Shown: positions 1 to 6,174 of the stretch, piece by piece
How positions within the stretch are numbered: position 1 is the stretch's first letter
How the letters are laid out: the number at the start of each line of letters is the position of its first letter
From: Desulfocapsaceae bacterium
Lineage (GTDB): Bacteria; Desulfobacterota; Desulfobulbia; Desulfobulbales; Desulfocapsaceae
NCBI GenBank assembly: GCA_029934775.1
Contig: JAOZLO010000133.1
Location: forward strand, 1 to 7,416
Length of the DNA: 7,416 bases
Direction: 5' to 3'
Notes under the pieces: model-generated
What the model was told of the DNA's origin: nothing
What the model saw: only the letters and a program-made list of their open reading frames with translations
The model's database searches: none
Translations under genes and position numbers: made by a program

Positions 1-83
1 ATATCTTTTAATATTGGCTTAGTATCATAGTATTTACTCACTTTAATCATAGAATAAATAATTTTCTTATCATCTGTACTCAT
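1..83 (-). CDS. ettA: ABC-F ATPase, EttA-like, N-terminal fragment (runs off left edge)
   Basis: A reading frame opens with ATG at 83 and stays open to the window edge, giving 27 complete codons. The peptide contains KKIIYSMIKVSKYY followed by DTKPILKD. This resembles the start of EttA (energy-dependent translational throttle A), where an aromatic-rich strand and a 'VSKYYD.KPILKDI' stretch precede the first Walker A motif. EttA-type proteins bind the ribosomal E site and gate translation elongation according to ATP/ADP level; that role comes from family knowledge only. A modest ribosome-binding stretch (AGGGA) lies about 10 bases upstream. The gene follows the respiratory operon after a strong terminator, so it is probably a separate transcription unit. 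Walker and Signature motifs lie outside the window, so the family call rests on about 25 residues. Another ABC-F subtype is the main alternative. Confidence 0.66.
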   Translation of the reverse strand, partial: MSTDDKKIIYSMIKVSKYYDTKPILKD

Positions 84-103
84 ATCTCTGTTTTCCCTGT
101 GTT

Positions 104-139
104 AAAAAAAACGCGATAATCAGGCTGAGATTATCGCGT
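104..139 (-). terminator. Rho-independent terminator closing the respiratory operon
   Basis: On the minus strand a perfect 10-bp stem (ACGCGATAAT pairing with ATTATCGCGT) closes a 9-base loop and is followed at once by seven T's (110-104). It begins 46 bases after the ferredoxin stop codon and ends 20 bases before the ettA-like start. This is the textbook form of an intrinsic terminator and marks the 3' end of the chaperone/oxidoreductase/ferredoxin unit. Confidence 0.88.
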
Positions 140-158
140 ATGCTAAGGGCTCGCGCAA
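130..158 (-). promoter_or_regulatory. Candidate promoter for the ettA-like gene, overlapping the terminator
   Basis: Reading the minus strand, TTGCGC (158-153) is followed after exactly 17 bases by GATAAT (135-130), which differs from the -10 consensus at one base. The -10 box lies inside the first arm of the terminator stem. Only 20 bases separate the terminator T-run from the ettA-like ATG, which leaves little room for another promoter. The -35 match is weak (3 of 6), so this is a candidate only. Confidence 0.3.
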
Positions 159-185
159 AAATAACTCATTGCTTTTTAGCAGACT

Positions 186-998
186 TTACTCTTGCGTATC
201 CTGTCCGGCAGAATGCTTTGCAATTATTGCACCTGCAACTCCAAGTAAACCAATGTTTTTAATAGTTTTTATCGCTGGTTTGACCATTGACGCGAGCATT
301 GCCCGACGCCGTACCTGGTGCATGTCGGCAAGTTCAGGGGTGTGGGTATTAAAGAGAAGTGCCATGTCTTTCTTTTTTCCATAATATCTGGAATTAGGGC
401 CAAGTTCACCTCCCTCAGGTTCAATTCCTTTTGCTCCTTTTTTGACATATTGAGATACTTCAGAACCAGGATCATCCAGATCTCCAAATATTCTGGCACC
501 AGTAATACAGGTTTGTACACACGCGGGTTCCATTCCTGAGTCTATCCTTGGCTTACAGTAGGTGCATTTATCGGCCTTTCCATCTTCAGAAACATCATCT
601 GTTTGATTTGGGTTTATATATCGTGCATTATACGGACAGGCATCTACACAGGCTCCACAGCCGATGCAACGACTTTTGTCAATCTGTACAGTTCCATCAA
701 AGGGATCTTTCCATGTTGCCGCAACTTCTAAAACTTCTGTTTTGCCAGTTTTAACATCAGTAAATGTCATCTCTATCGTATCTGCAGGGCACTCCTCAAC
801 ACAGACCGGTTCGCTGCAATGGTTGCATAATCCAGGGTAATAGGTTGAGGCCATTTCTTCTCCCACTAGTGCCGGACCAATCCGATATACCCAGTTACGT
901 CCGAATTCTACTGGAACCTCCCACTCTGCTTTGCAGGCGATTGTACAGGCGTGACACCCTACACAACGTTCAAGGTCTATAATCATTCCATATTGCAT
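186..998 (-). CDS. 4Fe-4S ferredoxin subunit (PsrB/PhsB/TtrB-like) of molybdoenzyme
   Basis: A 270-residue electron-transfer subunit predicted to carry electrons to or from the molybdopterin subunit encoded just upstream. Sixteen cysteines form four cluster-binding motifs: C12/C15/C18/C22, C58/C61/C66/C70, C111/C114/C117/C121 and C145/C148/C160/C164. This is the DmsB/PsrB/NrfC arrangement of four [4Fe-4S] clusters. There is no signal peptide, as usual for B subunits that are exported bound to a Tat-signal partner. Between the second and third motifs lies an insertion (about residues 75-105). After the last cluster a tail of roughly 100 residues ends in a basic segment and a short hydrophobic run (NIGLLGVAGAIIA, 248-260), which might touch the membrane but is short for a full span. 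The start is fixed by AGGAGG (1013-1008), 9 bases before ATG. It is the last gene before the terminator, and no PsrC-like gene follows. The exact substrate system cannot be assigned. Confidence 0.9.
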   Translation of the reverse strand: MQYGMIIDLERCVGCHACTIACKAEWEVPVEFGRNWVYRIGPALVGEEMASTYYPGLCNHCSEPVCVEECPADTIEMTFTDVKTGKTEVLEVAATWKDPFDGTVQIDKSRCIGCGACVDACPYNARYINPNQTDDVSEDGKADKCTYCKPRIDSGMEPACVQTCITGARIFGDLDDPGSEVSQYVKKGAKGIEPEGGELGPNSRYYGKKKDMALLFNTHTPELADMHQVRRRAMLASMVKPAIKTIKNIGLLGVAGAIIAKHSAGQDTQE

Positions 999-1138
999 TA
1001 TGTTACTCCTCCTGAAGTAACCTTACCCTAATAAACAGAAGCAAGGTCAGTGCTCAGTTTCGCACCAAACTATAAAGTGCAAAAACAGAGAAAATAAATT
1101 TTAACACCCCACAAGGGGCCTGAAGTTCTAAAACTTTC
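999..1138 (-). other. 140-base spacer between oxidoreductase and ferredoxin genes
   Basis: No reading frame of note lies here. Two small hairpins are visible: CCCC/GGGG arms at 1107-1118 with a 4-base loop, and AGTTT/AAACT arms at 1056-1071 with a 6-base loop. Neither is followed by a T-run, so neither looks like a terminator. I see no good sigma70 or sigma54 promoter. The ferredoxin gene is probably expressed by read-through, with its own strong ribosome-binding site at the left end. The hairpins could shape mRNA stability, which is speculative. Confidence 0.4.
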
Positions 1139-3382
1139 TTATACAGCCGTCGGGATATCGATGGTTTTCCCATCTTTAGTGAATTTAATAAAATTATTCC
1201 GCATACCATTACAACCAGTCTCAGGATCAATAGTAATCTTGGTAATAAGACTTGTATCATCTACACCTGCTCCGACACCAACGCTCATAAGGGGATTGGC
1301 AGATCCATATCCGTGTCCCATATAGACGCAGTCCTTTCTGATGCCCGGAGTTGTTTTTACTGTGGTTGTTGTACGGGATTTAATGCCATCCTGATTGATA
1401 AAACCAACTTCGTCGCCATCTTTAAGGCCCATCTTTTTGGCCAGGGCATCATTTAACCAGACTGGATTGGTAGGCATTGCAGCATTGAGCCAGACATTGT
1501 TCTGACTGCGATTAAAGGTATGCACTGGAACCCTGCCATAAAGCAGTCTTGCGAATCCCTCGGGTGGTTGCTCAACAGGTATGTAAGTCGGTATACCAGG
1601 AAATCCTGAATCCTCAATGTCTTCATTGTAGAAGATAATTTCAAAATCCTCAGGCATTGTGTATGGATCTTTTCCCTCACGAATATGAATACCGTCTTCT
1701 TTTTTAAGTTGTTCAATTGAGAGACCGGCAACTTTAAGGTTCTTTTCAACAAGTTCTTCGATAGTTTTGACAGGAATGTCTTCTTGATAACCCATACGCC
1801 TGGCAATTTCGTTGGTGATATAGACTTGATCTTTTCTCTCAAACAGGGGAGGGACAATTGGCATCCTGGCAGAGATATACTGCTGATGTTTTTCAGAAAA
1901 ATCCCACTGAGTACCAGTTTTAATGAGGTCATACCGCTCCAGGTAACTAACCTCGGGCAAAAGGATATCAGCCCACATAGTTACATCAGTTGGCATAACA
2001 TCAACACACATAACAAAATCCATCTGTTTTAGTACCTGCTTCATTTTCTCTTGATCCGGTATTGTCTGGATCGGGTTCTGCCCCCAGATAACACACCCTT
2101 TGATCGGATATGGCTTTCCTGTCAAGGCGGCATCACGGATAAGTTCTGTTGGTGTACCCGGTGGTGTATATGGGTGATATAATTCATCATCACTGTTAAC
2201 GTTAAGATTATGTTCTTCTTCGTGCTCTTTGTGTTTCCAGCTGATTTTACCAACCTTTGGTCCTTTTGCTGGAACCCATCCGCCTTTAACATAAAAGGCA
2301 CCTAGAATCCCTGTGAGACAGGCAAGAGATCGTTGCCGCTGGAAGTCGTTTCCATACCAGGATACATGTCTTCCTGGATGGATGGATACGTTAGGTGCAT
2401 TATCGGCGAGCATATCTGCAACTTCTTTTATCTGTTTTGCCGGTATGTCACATTCTTTTGCCGCTTTATCGAGTGTCCATCCTTTAATACCCTCAGCAAA
2501 CTCTTCAAAGCCATCGCCATACTCATCAATAAAATCGACAGCATATTTCCCTTTTTCTATGAGATACTGCATGATAGACAGTAAAAACGCAGTGTCTGTA
2601 CCGGGTTTGATTTTTACCCAGATATCAGATTTTGCGGCCGATGCAGAGTAGCGTGGATCGACAACGATGAGTTTGGCACCGTTCTGCAGACCTTTCATAT
2701 AACTCTTGATATGGGATACATGAACATTTTCCCCGAAATGACCTCCTAATAGAAAAATAACCTTGGCATTAGGCATATCAACTTTTTCCCCGGGGGGAAT
2801 TCCAATAGTTGCAAGATATGCAGTATCCCGGATACCGCGGCATTGAAAAAATGAAGCTTCACTTATATTTGGGGTTCCAACAGTTCTTTCAAAAAAATGC
2901 ATAGGATATTTGGCAGTTGAACCGTGAGGGAATACACTTATTCCCTGAGGTCCATATTTATCCTTAATCATGTTGAGTTTTTTTCCACATTCGTCTAACG
3001 CCTCATCCCAGGAAATTCTTTTCCACTTAGGCGCACCGCGTTTTCCAACGTTTTTCAGTGGGTATTTCAGGCGGTCGGGATCATACAAAAGTTTTATTCC
3101 AGCATTTCCCCTTGCACAGAGAGAAGTCCCATTATCAATTGATTTAGGATTGCCTTCAAGTTTGACAAGACGATCATTTCTTGTTTTTCCTACAAGCTGA
3201 CATCTCCAAAAACACATCTCACAAATACCCCCTGTAACGGTCTTGTCACCAGATGAACCTTTAGCTTCAAAGGGGGAACGTGTTACGCCACTCTCAGAAG
3301 CTATTGCCTTGGAAAGTGGTAAGGCTACAGCCGCAAGTGAGGCAGATTGTAGAAATTTACGCCTTGTTAAATTAAACGCCAT
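1139..3382 (-). CDS. Tat-exported molybdopterin oxidoreductase, Psr/Phs/Ttr superfamily catalytic subunit
   Basis: A 747-residue catalytic subunit of the DMSO-reductase superfamily (bis-MGD molybdenum enzymes), closest by eye to polysulfide/thiosulfate/tetrathionate reductase A subunits. The N-terminus carries a Tat signal: TRRKFLQ at 6-12, then a hydrophobic stretch to about 24 and an Ala-Ser region near 27-29, so the mature enzyme should be periplasmic. A [4Fe-4S] site follows, C54-x2-C57-x3-C61-x27-C89, with CARGNAG after the last cysteine. C181 in FFQCRG is the likely molybdenum ligand. A nucleotide-binding core follows (LLGGHFGENV, VVDPRYS, IKPGTDTA around 211-265), then DVMPTDVTMWADILLPE (461-477) and a C-terminal molydopterin-binding barrel (about 615-735). 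The start chosen is 3382, because AAGGAGG (3398-3392) lies 9 bases upstream; a longer frame from 3430 has no ribosome-binding site and would bury the Tat motif. The gene overlaps the chaperone gene by 11 bases. Substrate and reaction direction cannot be read from the sequence. Confidence 0.93.
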   Translation of the reverse strand: MAFNLTRRKFLQSASLAAVALPLSKAIASESGVTRSPFEAKGSSGDKTVTGGICEMCFWRCQLVGKTRNDRLVKLEGNPKSIDNGTSLCARGNAGIKLLYDPDRLKYPLKNVGKRGAPKWKRISWDEALDECGKKLNMIKDKYGPQGISVFPHGSTAKYPMHFFERTVGTPNISEASFFQCRGIRDTAYLATIGIPPGEKVDMPNAKVIFLLGGHFGENVHVSHIKSYMKGLQNGAKLIVVDPRYSASAAKSDIWVKIKPGTDTAFLLSIMQYLIEKGKYAVDFIDEYGDGFEEFAEGIKGWTLDKAAKECDIPAKQIKEVADMLADNAPNVSIHPGRHVSWYGNDFQRQRSLACLTGILGAFYVKGGWVPAKGPKVGKISWKHKEHEEEHNLNVNSDDELYHPYTPPGTPTELIRDAALTGKPYPIKGCVIWGQNPIQTIPDQEKMKQVLKQMDFVMCVDVMPTDVTMWADILLPEVSYLERYDLIKTGTQWDFSEKHQQYISARMPIVPPLFERKDQVYITNEIARRMGYQEDIPVKTIEELVEKNLKVAGLSIEQLKKEDGIHIREGKDPYTMPEDFEIIFYNEDIEDSGFPGIPTYIPVEQPPEGFARLLYGRVPVHTFNRSQNNVWLNAAMPTNPVWLNDALAKKMGLKDGDEVGFINQDGIKSRTTTTVKTTPGIRKDCVYMGHGYGSANPLMSVGVGAGVDDTSLITKITIDPETGCNGMRNNFIKFTKDGKTIDIPTAV

Positions 3383-3947
3383 ATTCTTTTTCCTCCTTGG
3401 TGAAAAAGTCAATAATGGTGATGATGACATGGTAAAAAGGATGGTGGGAATTCTTTTTAACCAGTTTAGAAAAAATTGGATACCAGGGTTGAAAGAAACG
3501 CAGGAGAAAATCCTCTTCTTCCTGCTGTTTTTTGTCCTCGGCCAGGAATGATAAAAACTCCAGCTGGTGAATCAAGTTATCAGGAAAATCAGCTTTTTGA
3601 GAAAGGCTGTAGCCGCAAGAGTGGTAGTACAATAGAATTTTTTCCGCGTATTTTCCCTGCAGTGATTTTTCCAGATACACCGATCCGTAAGGTGGTGCAA
3701 CTACGTGTGGCGCTCCGTTAATGAAAAGCCTTGTGTATTCGACTTGAAGATCCTCCAGGTAGTCACTGCTGTCGTTTAAGGCTGAGATTAAAAGTTCTTT
3801 CTCTCTTGTCCCTCCTAAAGTATCGAGCAAGTTGTAAAGGCTGGAAAAATATTTTTCAGTGAGCCATAAAGGATCAGGGTAGCACATGCTTTGCGCACAA
3901 AATCGATAGAGTGTTGAAACATGGTTTGAGGAGCGGTTACGTATCAT
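3372..3947 (-). CDS. TorD/DmsD-family molybdoenzyme chaperone
   Basis: A 191-residue, mostly helical cytoplasmic protein of the TorD/DmsD redox-enzyme maturation family. Members bind the Tat signal or apo-form of their partner and proof-read cofactor loading before export. Family-like features are LYRFCAQSMCYPDPLW near the start (13-28), EYTRLF (70-75), a PPYGSVYLEK segment (85-94) and DFPDNLIHQLEFLSFLAED (120-138). The length is normal for the family. The end overlaps the oxidoreductase start by 11 bases (ATGGCGTTTAA), implying translational coupling, and the partner is almost certainly that Tat enzyme. The ATG at 3947 is the only good start: an in-frame stop lies four codons upstream and the next Met is residue 21. 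It has no Shine-Dalgarno sequence, only eight A's directly before ATG. A TATAAT box lies 12 bases upstream, so the 5' leader may be very short. Confidence 0.9.
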   Translation of the reverse strand: MIRNRSSNHVSTLYRFCAQSMCYPDPLWLTEKYFSSLYNLLDTLGGTREKELLISALNDSSDYLEDLQVEYTRLFINGAPHVVAPPYGSVYLEKSLQGKYAEKILLYYHSCGYSLSQKADFPDNLIHQLEFLSFLAEDKKQQEEEDFLLRFFQPWYPIFSKLVKKNSHHPFYHVIITIIDFFTKEEKEYGV

Positions 3948-3959
3948 TTTTTTTTGTTA

Positions 3960-3991
3960 ATTATAGTCAAATTTGCTGAGCCTTAAAGGCT
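3960..3991 (-). promoter_or_regulatory. Candidate promoter and palindromic operator for the chaperone/oxidoreductase operon
   Basis: On the minus strand a perfect TATAAT (3965-3960) lies 12 bases before the chaperone ATG. Immediately upstream, where a -35 box would sit, is a perfect 13-base palindrome, AGCCTT-A-AAGGCT (3979-3991). No good TTGACA is present at the right spacing (CTTTAA with 17 bases), so the promoter may need an activator, or the palindrome may bind a repressor. The -10 match is direct; the operator role is inference. Confidence 0.45.
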
Positions 3992-4040
3992 ATACAATAC
4001 TTTTCAAATTCATTTTTGTAAATAATCAAATGTTCAAATC

Positions 4041-4219
4041 TGCGGTCCTGGTAAGCGCACTATTCGTTATCGGCAACCTGACACCTTCCAGCTCCAGCGT
4101 ACCAGGGTCTAAAGTAAAAAAAAGTAGGGTGCCGTAGATTTTTGCAGGCAGGCCGGTGCCGCGTATAAGTCATACGTAAGCCGGCGTGACCGCGGAAAGA
4201 TGCGGTGGCCTGTGAGCAG
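4041..4219. repeat. GC-rich, inverted-repeat-rich intergenic element
   Basis: Between the transglycosylase stop and the AT-rich operon promoter lies a block with 99 G+C of 180 bases (4041-4220), against 21 of 90 in the adjoining 3951-4040. Visible inverted repeats are: CCTGGTA (4047-4053) with TACCAGG (4100-4106); GCCGG (4152-4156) with CCGGC (4181-4185), enclosing CGTAT/ATACG (4162-4166/4172-4176) around a 5-base loop; and ACCGC (4189-4193) with GCGGT (4202-4206). On the minus strand a run of eight T's (4123-4116) lies about 30 bases after the second hairpin, too far for a standard terminator. No convincing gene is present. It could be a dispersed intergenic repeat, a small RNA or a decayed mobile fragment; the sequence alone does not decide. 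Confidence 0.5.
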
Positions 4220-4864
4220 TTACGGGAAAACTTTATTTTTAAGCAGGTAAGTGTAATAACCATTCACCTTGCCAATAAGGTTTTCAGTCTCTTGATACGG
4301 TGCATGTCGGCCATAGGAGAGAGATGGTGTATTTTCTCCTGCGTTCCATGCTGAAATAACCAGGTCCAGTTTACCTTTAAATTTATAATTATATTTAGAT
4401 ATGAGGTAACAGGTAAGTAAAATATTTATTGCCGGATCAAAGAGGTCGGTTCTTGTGAGATTTTTAAGTCGAGATTTTGAAGCATATTTGAACTCTATTT
4501 TTGACTGGAATAATTCTTTTCCAGCCTGCTGCCCTGTTGAAAGAAGAATTTGCCCAAGTCCAAGTGCCTTCTTTGAAGAAACAGCTTTTGGATTAACACC
4601 TGATTCTGCAACAATAAGAGCACGTATGAAATCCGGATGGACCTTGTGCCTGGGAACGAAATAAGCAAAATTGGAAAAATAGCGTATCAAATGATCATAA
4701 CTGACCAGCTTTCTGATTTCTTCTTCAGTTAATCCGCTGTTCTTGTGTTTTTGAACTGAAATGTCAAGATTGCACCATCCGGTTGCTGTGAAAAAAAGAA
4801 ACGCATAAAGGAATACACTGGCCTTGAGGAACAGAGATAGTATTTCAGGCCTGTTTTGAAACAT
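4220..4864 (-). CDS. Exported lytic transglycosylase (SLT domain)
   Basis: A 214-residue protein predicted to cleave the MurNAc-GlcNAc bond of peptidoglycan, forming 1,6-anhydro ends. The N-terminus has a hydrophobic signal segment (about 9-31); the TGWC at 28-31 is not a good lipobox, so periplasmic release or membrane anchoring are both possible. The SLT domain spans about 75-205: catalytic Glu87 in IVAESGVNPKAVS, then GLGQIL (102-107), AWNAGENT (172-179) and YGRHAPYQETENLIGKVNGY (184-203). It is short, with no LysM or other wall-binding domain, like minimal Slt70-type enzymes used for local wall opening. The start lies 11 bases after the aminopeptidase stop, with only an A-rich, weak ribosome-binding region, suggesting coupling to that gene. 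No secretion-system or phage neighbours are present, so a specialised role is not supported. No substrate-specific subgroup can be named. Confidence 0.9.
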   Translation of the reverse strand: MFQNRPEILSLFLKASVFLYAFLFFTATGWCNLDISVQKHKNSGLTEEEIRKLVSYDHLIRYFSNFAYFVPRHKVHPDFIRALIVAESGVNPKAVSSKKALGLGQILLSTGQQAGKELFQSKIEFKYASKSRLKNLTRTDLFDPAINILLTCYLISKYNYKFKGKLDLVISAWNAGENTPSLSYGRHAPYQETENLIGKVNGYYTYLLKNKVFP

Positions 4865-4875
4865 TTCTATTTGTT

Positions 4876-6174
4876 TTAATGAAAAGAATCGGTTTTTAAA
4901 AACTGGCAGATGGTTTTGTAAAAAAGGTGCGGATCTTCTGCTCCGGTGTGTTCCCGTATAGAATGCATTGCAAGGGTAGGGGCCCCGACATCAACCGTTT
5001 TGATTCCTAAACGTGCAGCAATGATTGGCCCGACGGTGCTTCCGCATGGCATATCACTGCGCATCACAAATTCCTGAGATGTTACATTGGCCGCTATGCA
5101 GAGTTGTTTATATCTGGCGGAGCTTATACTGCTCGTCGCATAACGCTGGTTTGCATTGGTTTTTATAACAGGTCCCTTGTTGAGATAAATTTTATGGGCA
5201 GGATCGGATCTATCTTTGAAGTTCGGGTGGGTGGCATGAGCGTTATCCATTGATACGAGGAAAGAATTATGCAGTGTTATACGTCTTGTAACCGGATCAG
5301 GAATTATTCGTTCCAGGACTGAATCAATAAATGAACTGGAGGCCCCGGTGGAGGAAACTGAGCCATTTTCTTCATGGTTGCTGCAAATCAGTAAATTATT
5401 GTGGCTATTGCCTGCTGCAGCTAAACCAGTCATACCGACAAAACAGCTCAGAAGATTATCGAGTCTGCTTCCACTTATAATTTCCTTGTTATGCCCCAGG
5501 TAAGCAGGTTGCTGTGAGTCATAACAGAACATATCAAACGAAAAGATGGCACCTATTTTTTTTTCGGGATAGAGGGACTCCAGTTGTTTTTTTAGAATTG
5601 AATCAAAACTTGGAAGCTGTCCACTAATTTTTTGAGCAATGATCGGAGGTAAATGATACTGCTGGTGGATAGTCTTGTTTTTATTTGCTTCACGATCAAG
5701 GTGAATGGCCACGCTGGGTATGGTCAGCATGGGACGTTCAAAATTTATAAGGAGAATGTCAAGCTTTGAATTTCCTGTCTCACAACATACTCTACCTGCC
5801 AGGGAAAGATCCCTGTCAAACCATGAGTTGAGAAGGCATCCTCCATACACTTCCACACCAAGTTTTAAAAAAGAGTTTCCCTCAATATCTGCAATGGGTT
5901 TAATCTGAAGGCAGGGGCTGTCGGTGTGGGCAGCCAGAATCCGAAATCCTTGTTCGGAGGAATCATTCTTTCCTAGAGAAAAAGCAATCACAGCACCATT
6001 TTCCCTTGAAACAACATAAGATTGTCCCCGTTCAAGTTGCCATCTTTCACTTTCCCGCAAAAGGGAGAAGTTATGACGCAGTAAATATTTTTCTATATTT
6101 TCGACAGCATGAAAGGGAGTAGGCGATGACTGAAGATAGGAGAAAAGTTCTTTGTTGAAAAAATCATTGATCAT
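4876..6174 (-). CDS. apeB: M18-family zinc aminopeptidase (ApeB / aspartyl aminopeptidase type)
   Basis: A 432-residue cytoplasmic metallopeptidase of family M18, which removes N-terminal residues (acidic ones in well-studied members) as large tetrahedral complexes. The N-terminal SSPTPFHAVENI is a family hallmark. Expected dinuclear metal ligands and catalytic residues are all visible: H83 (AAHTDSP), D239 (SGSRLDN), E268/E269 (NHEENGS), D310 (SMDNAH) and H404 (AMHSIRE). VYGGCLLNSWFDRDLSLAGRV (110-130) and RSDMPCGSTVGP (372-383) also match ApeB. The length agrees with ApeB proteins of about 430 residues, so the gene looks intact. AGGGGAGG (6190-6183) lies 8 bases before the ATG, supporting this start. 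It is the middle gene of the right-hand trio and ends 11 bases before the transglycosylase. Its role is probably general peptide turnover. Confidence 0.95.
   Translation of the reverse strand: MINDFFNKELFSYLQSSPTPFHAVENIEKYLLRHNFSLLRESERWQLERGQSYVVSRENGAVIAFSLGKNDSSEQGFRILAAHTDSPCLQIKPIADIEGNSFLKLGVEVYGGCLLNSWFDRDLSLAGRVCCETGNSKLDILLINFERPMLTIPSVAIHLDREANKNKTIHQQYHLPPIIAQKISGQLPSFDSILKKQLESLYPEKKIGAIFSFDMFCYDSQQPAYLGHNKEIISGSRLDNLLSCFVGMTGLAAAGNSHNNLLICSNHEENGSVSSTGASSSFIDSVLERIIPDPVTRRITLHNSFLVSMDNAHATHPNFKDRSDPAHKIYLNKGPVIKTNANQRYATSSISSARYKQLCIAANVTSQEFVMRSDMPCGSTVGPIIAARLGIKTVDVGAPTLAMHSIREHTGAEDPHLFYKTICQFLKTDSFH

Noticed and set aside
1104..1120. Similar ACACCCCACAA(A)GGGGC hairpins at 1104-1120 (plus) and 6218-6235 (minus)
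   Set aside because: The shared core is short and differs by one base insertion. A match of this size is close to chance expectation for a window this long, and the orientations and contexts differ.
1453..1932. 159-residue minus-strand ORF inside the oxidoreductase gene
   Set aside because: It is a frame shadow of a strongly conserved coding region and has no motif of its own.
2313..2651. 112-residue plus-strand ORF opposite the oxidoreductase gene
   Set aside because: It is antisense to a well-supported domain, with no ribosome-binding site and no recognisable protein features.
3383..3430. Longer oxidoreductase start at 3430
   Set aside because: There is no ribosome-binding site before it, it would add 16 residues ahead of the Tat motif, and the 3382 start has an ideal AAGGAGG at 9 bases.
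4060..4263. Minus-strand 67-residue ORF overlapping the transglycosylase 3' end
   Set aside because: It starts inside the transglycosylase in another frame, has no ribosome-binding site and runs through the inverted repeats. It is more likely a chance reading of the GC-rich island than a gene.
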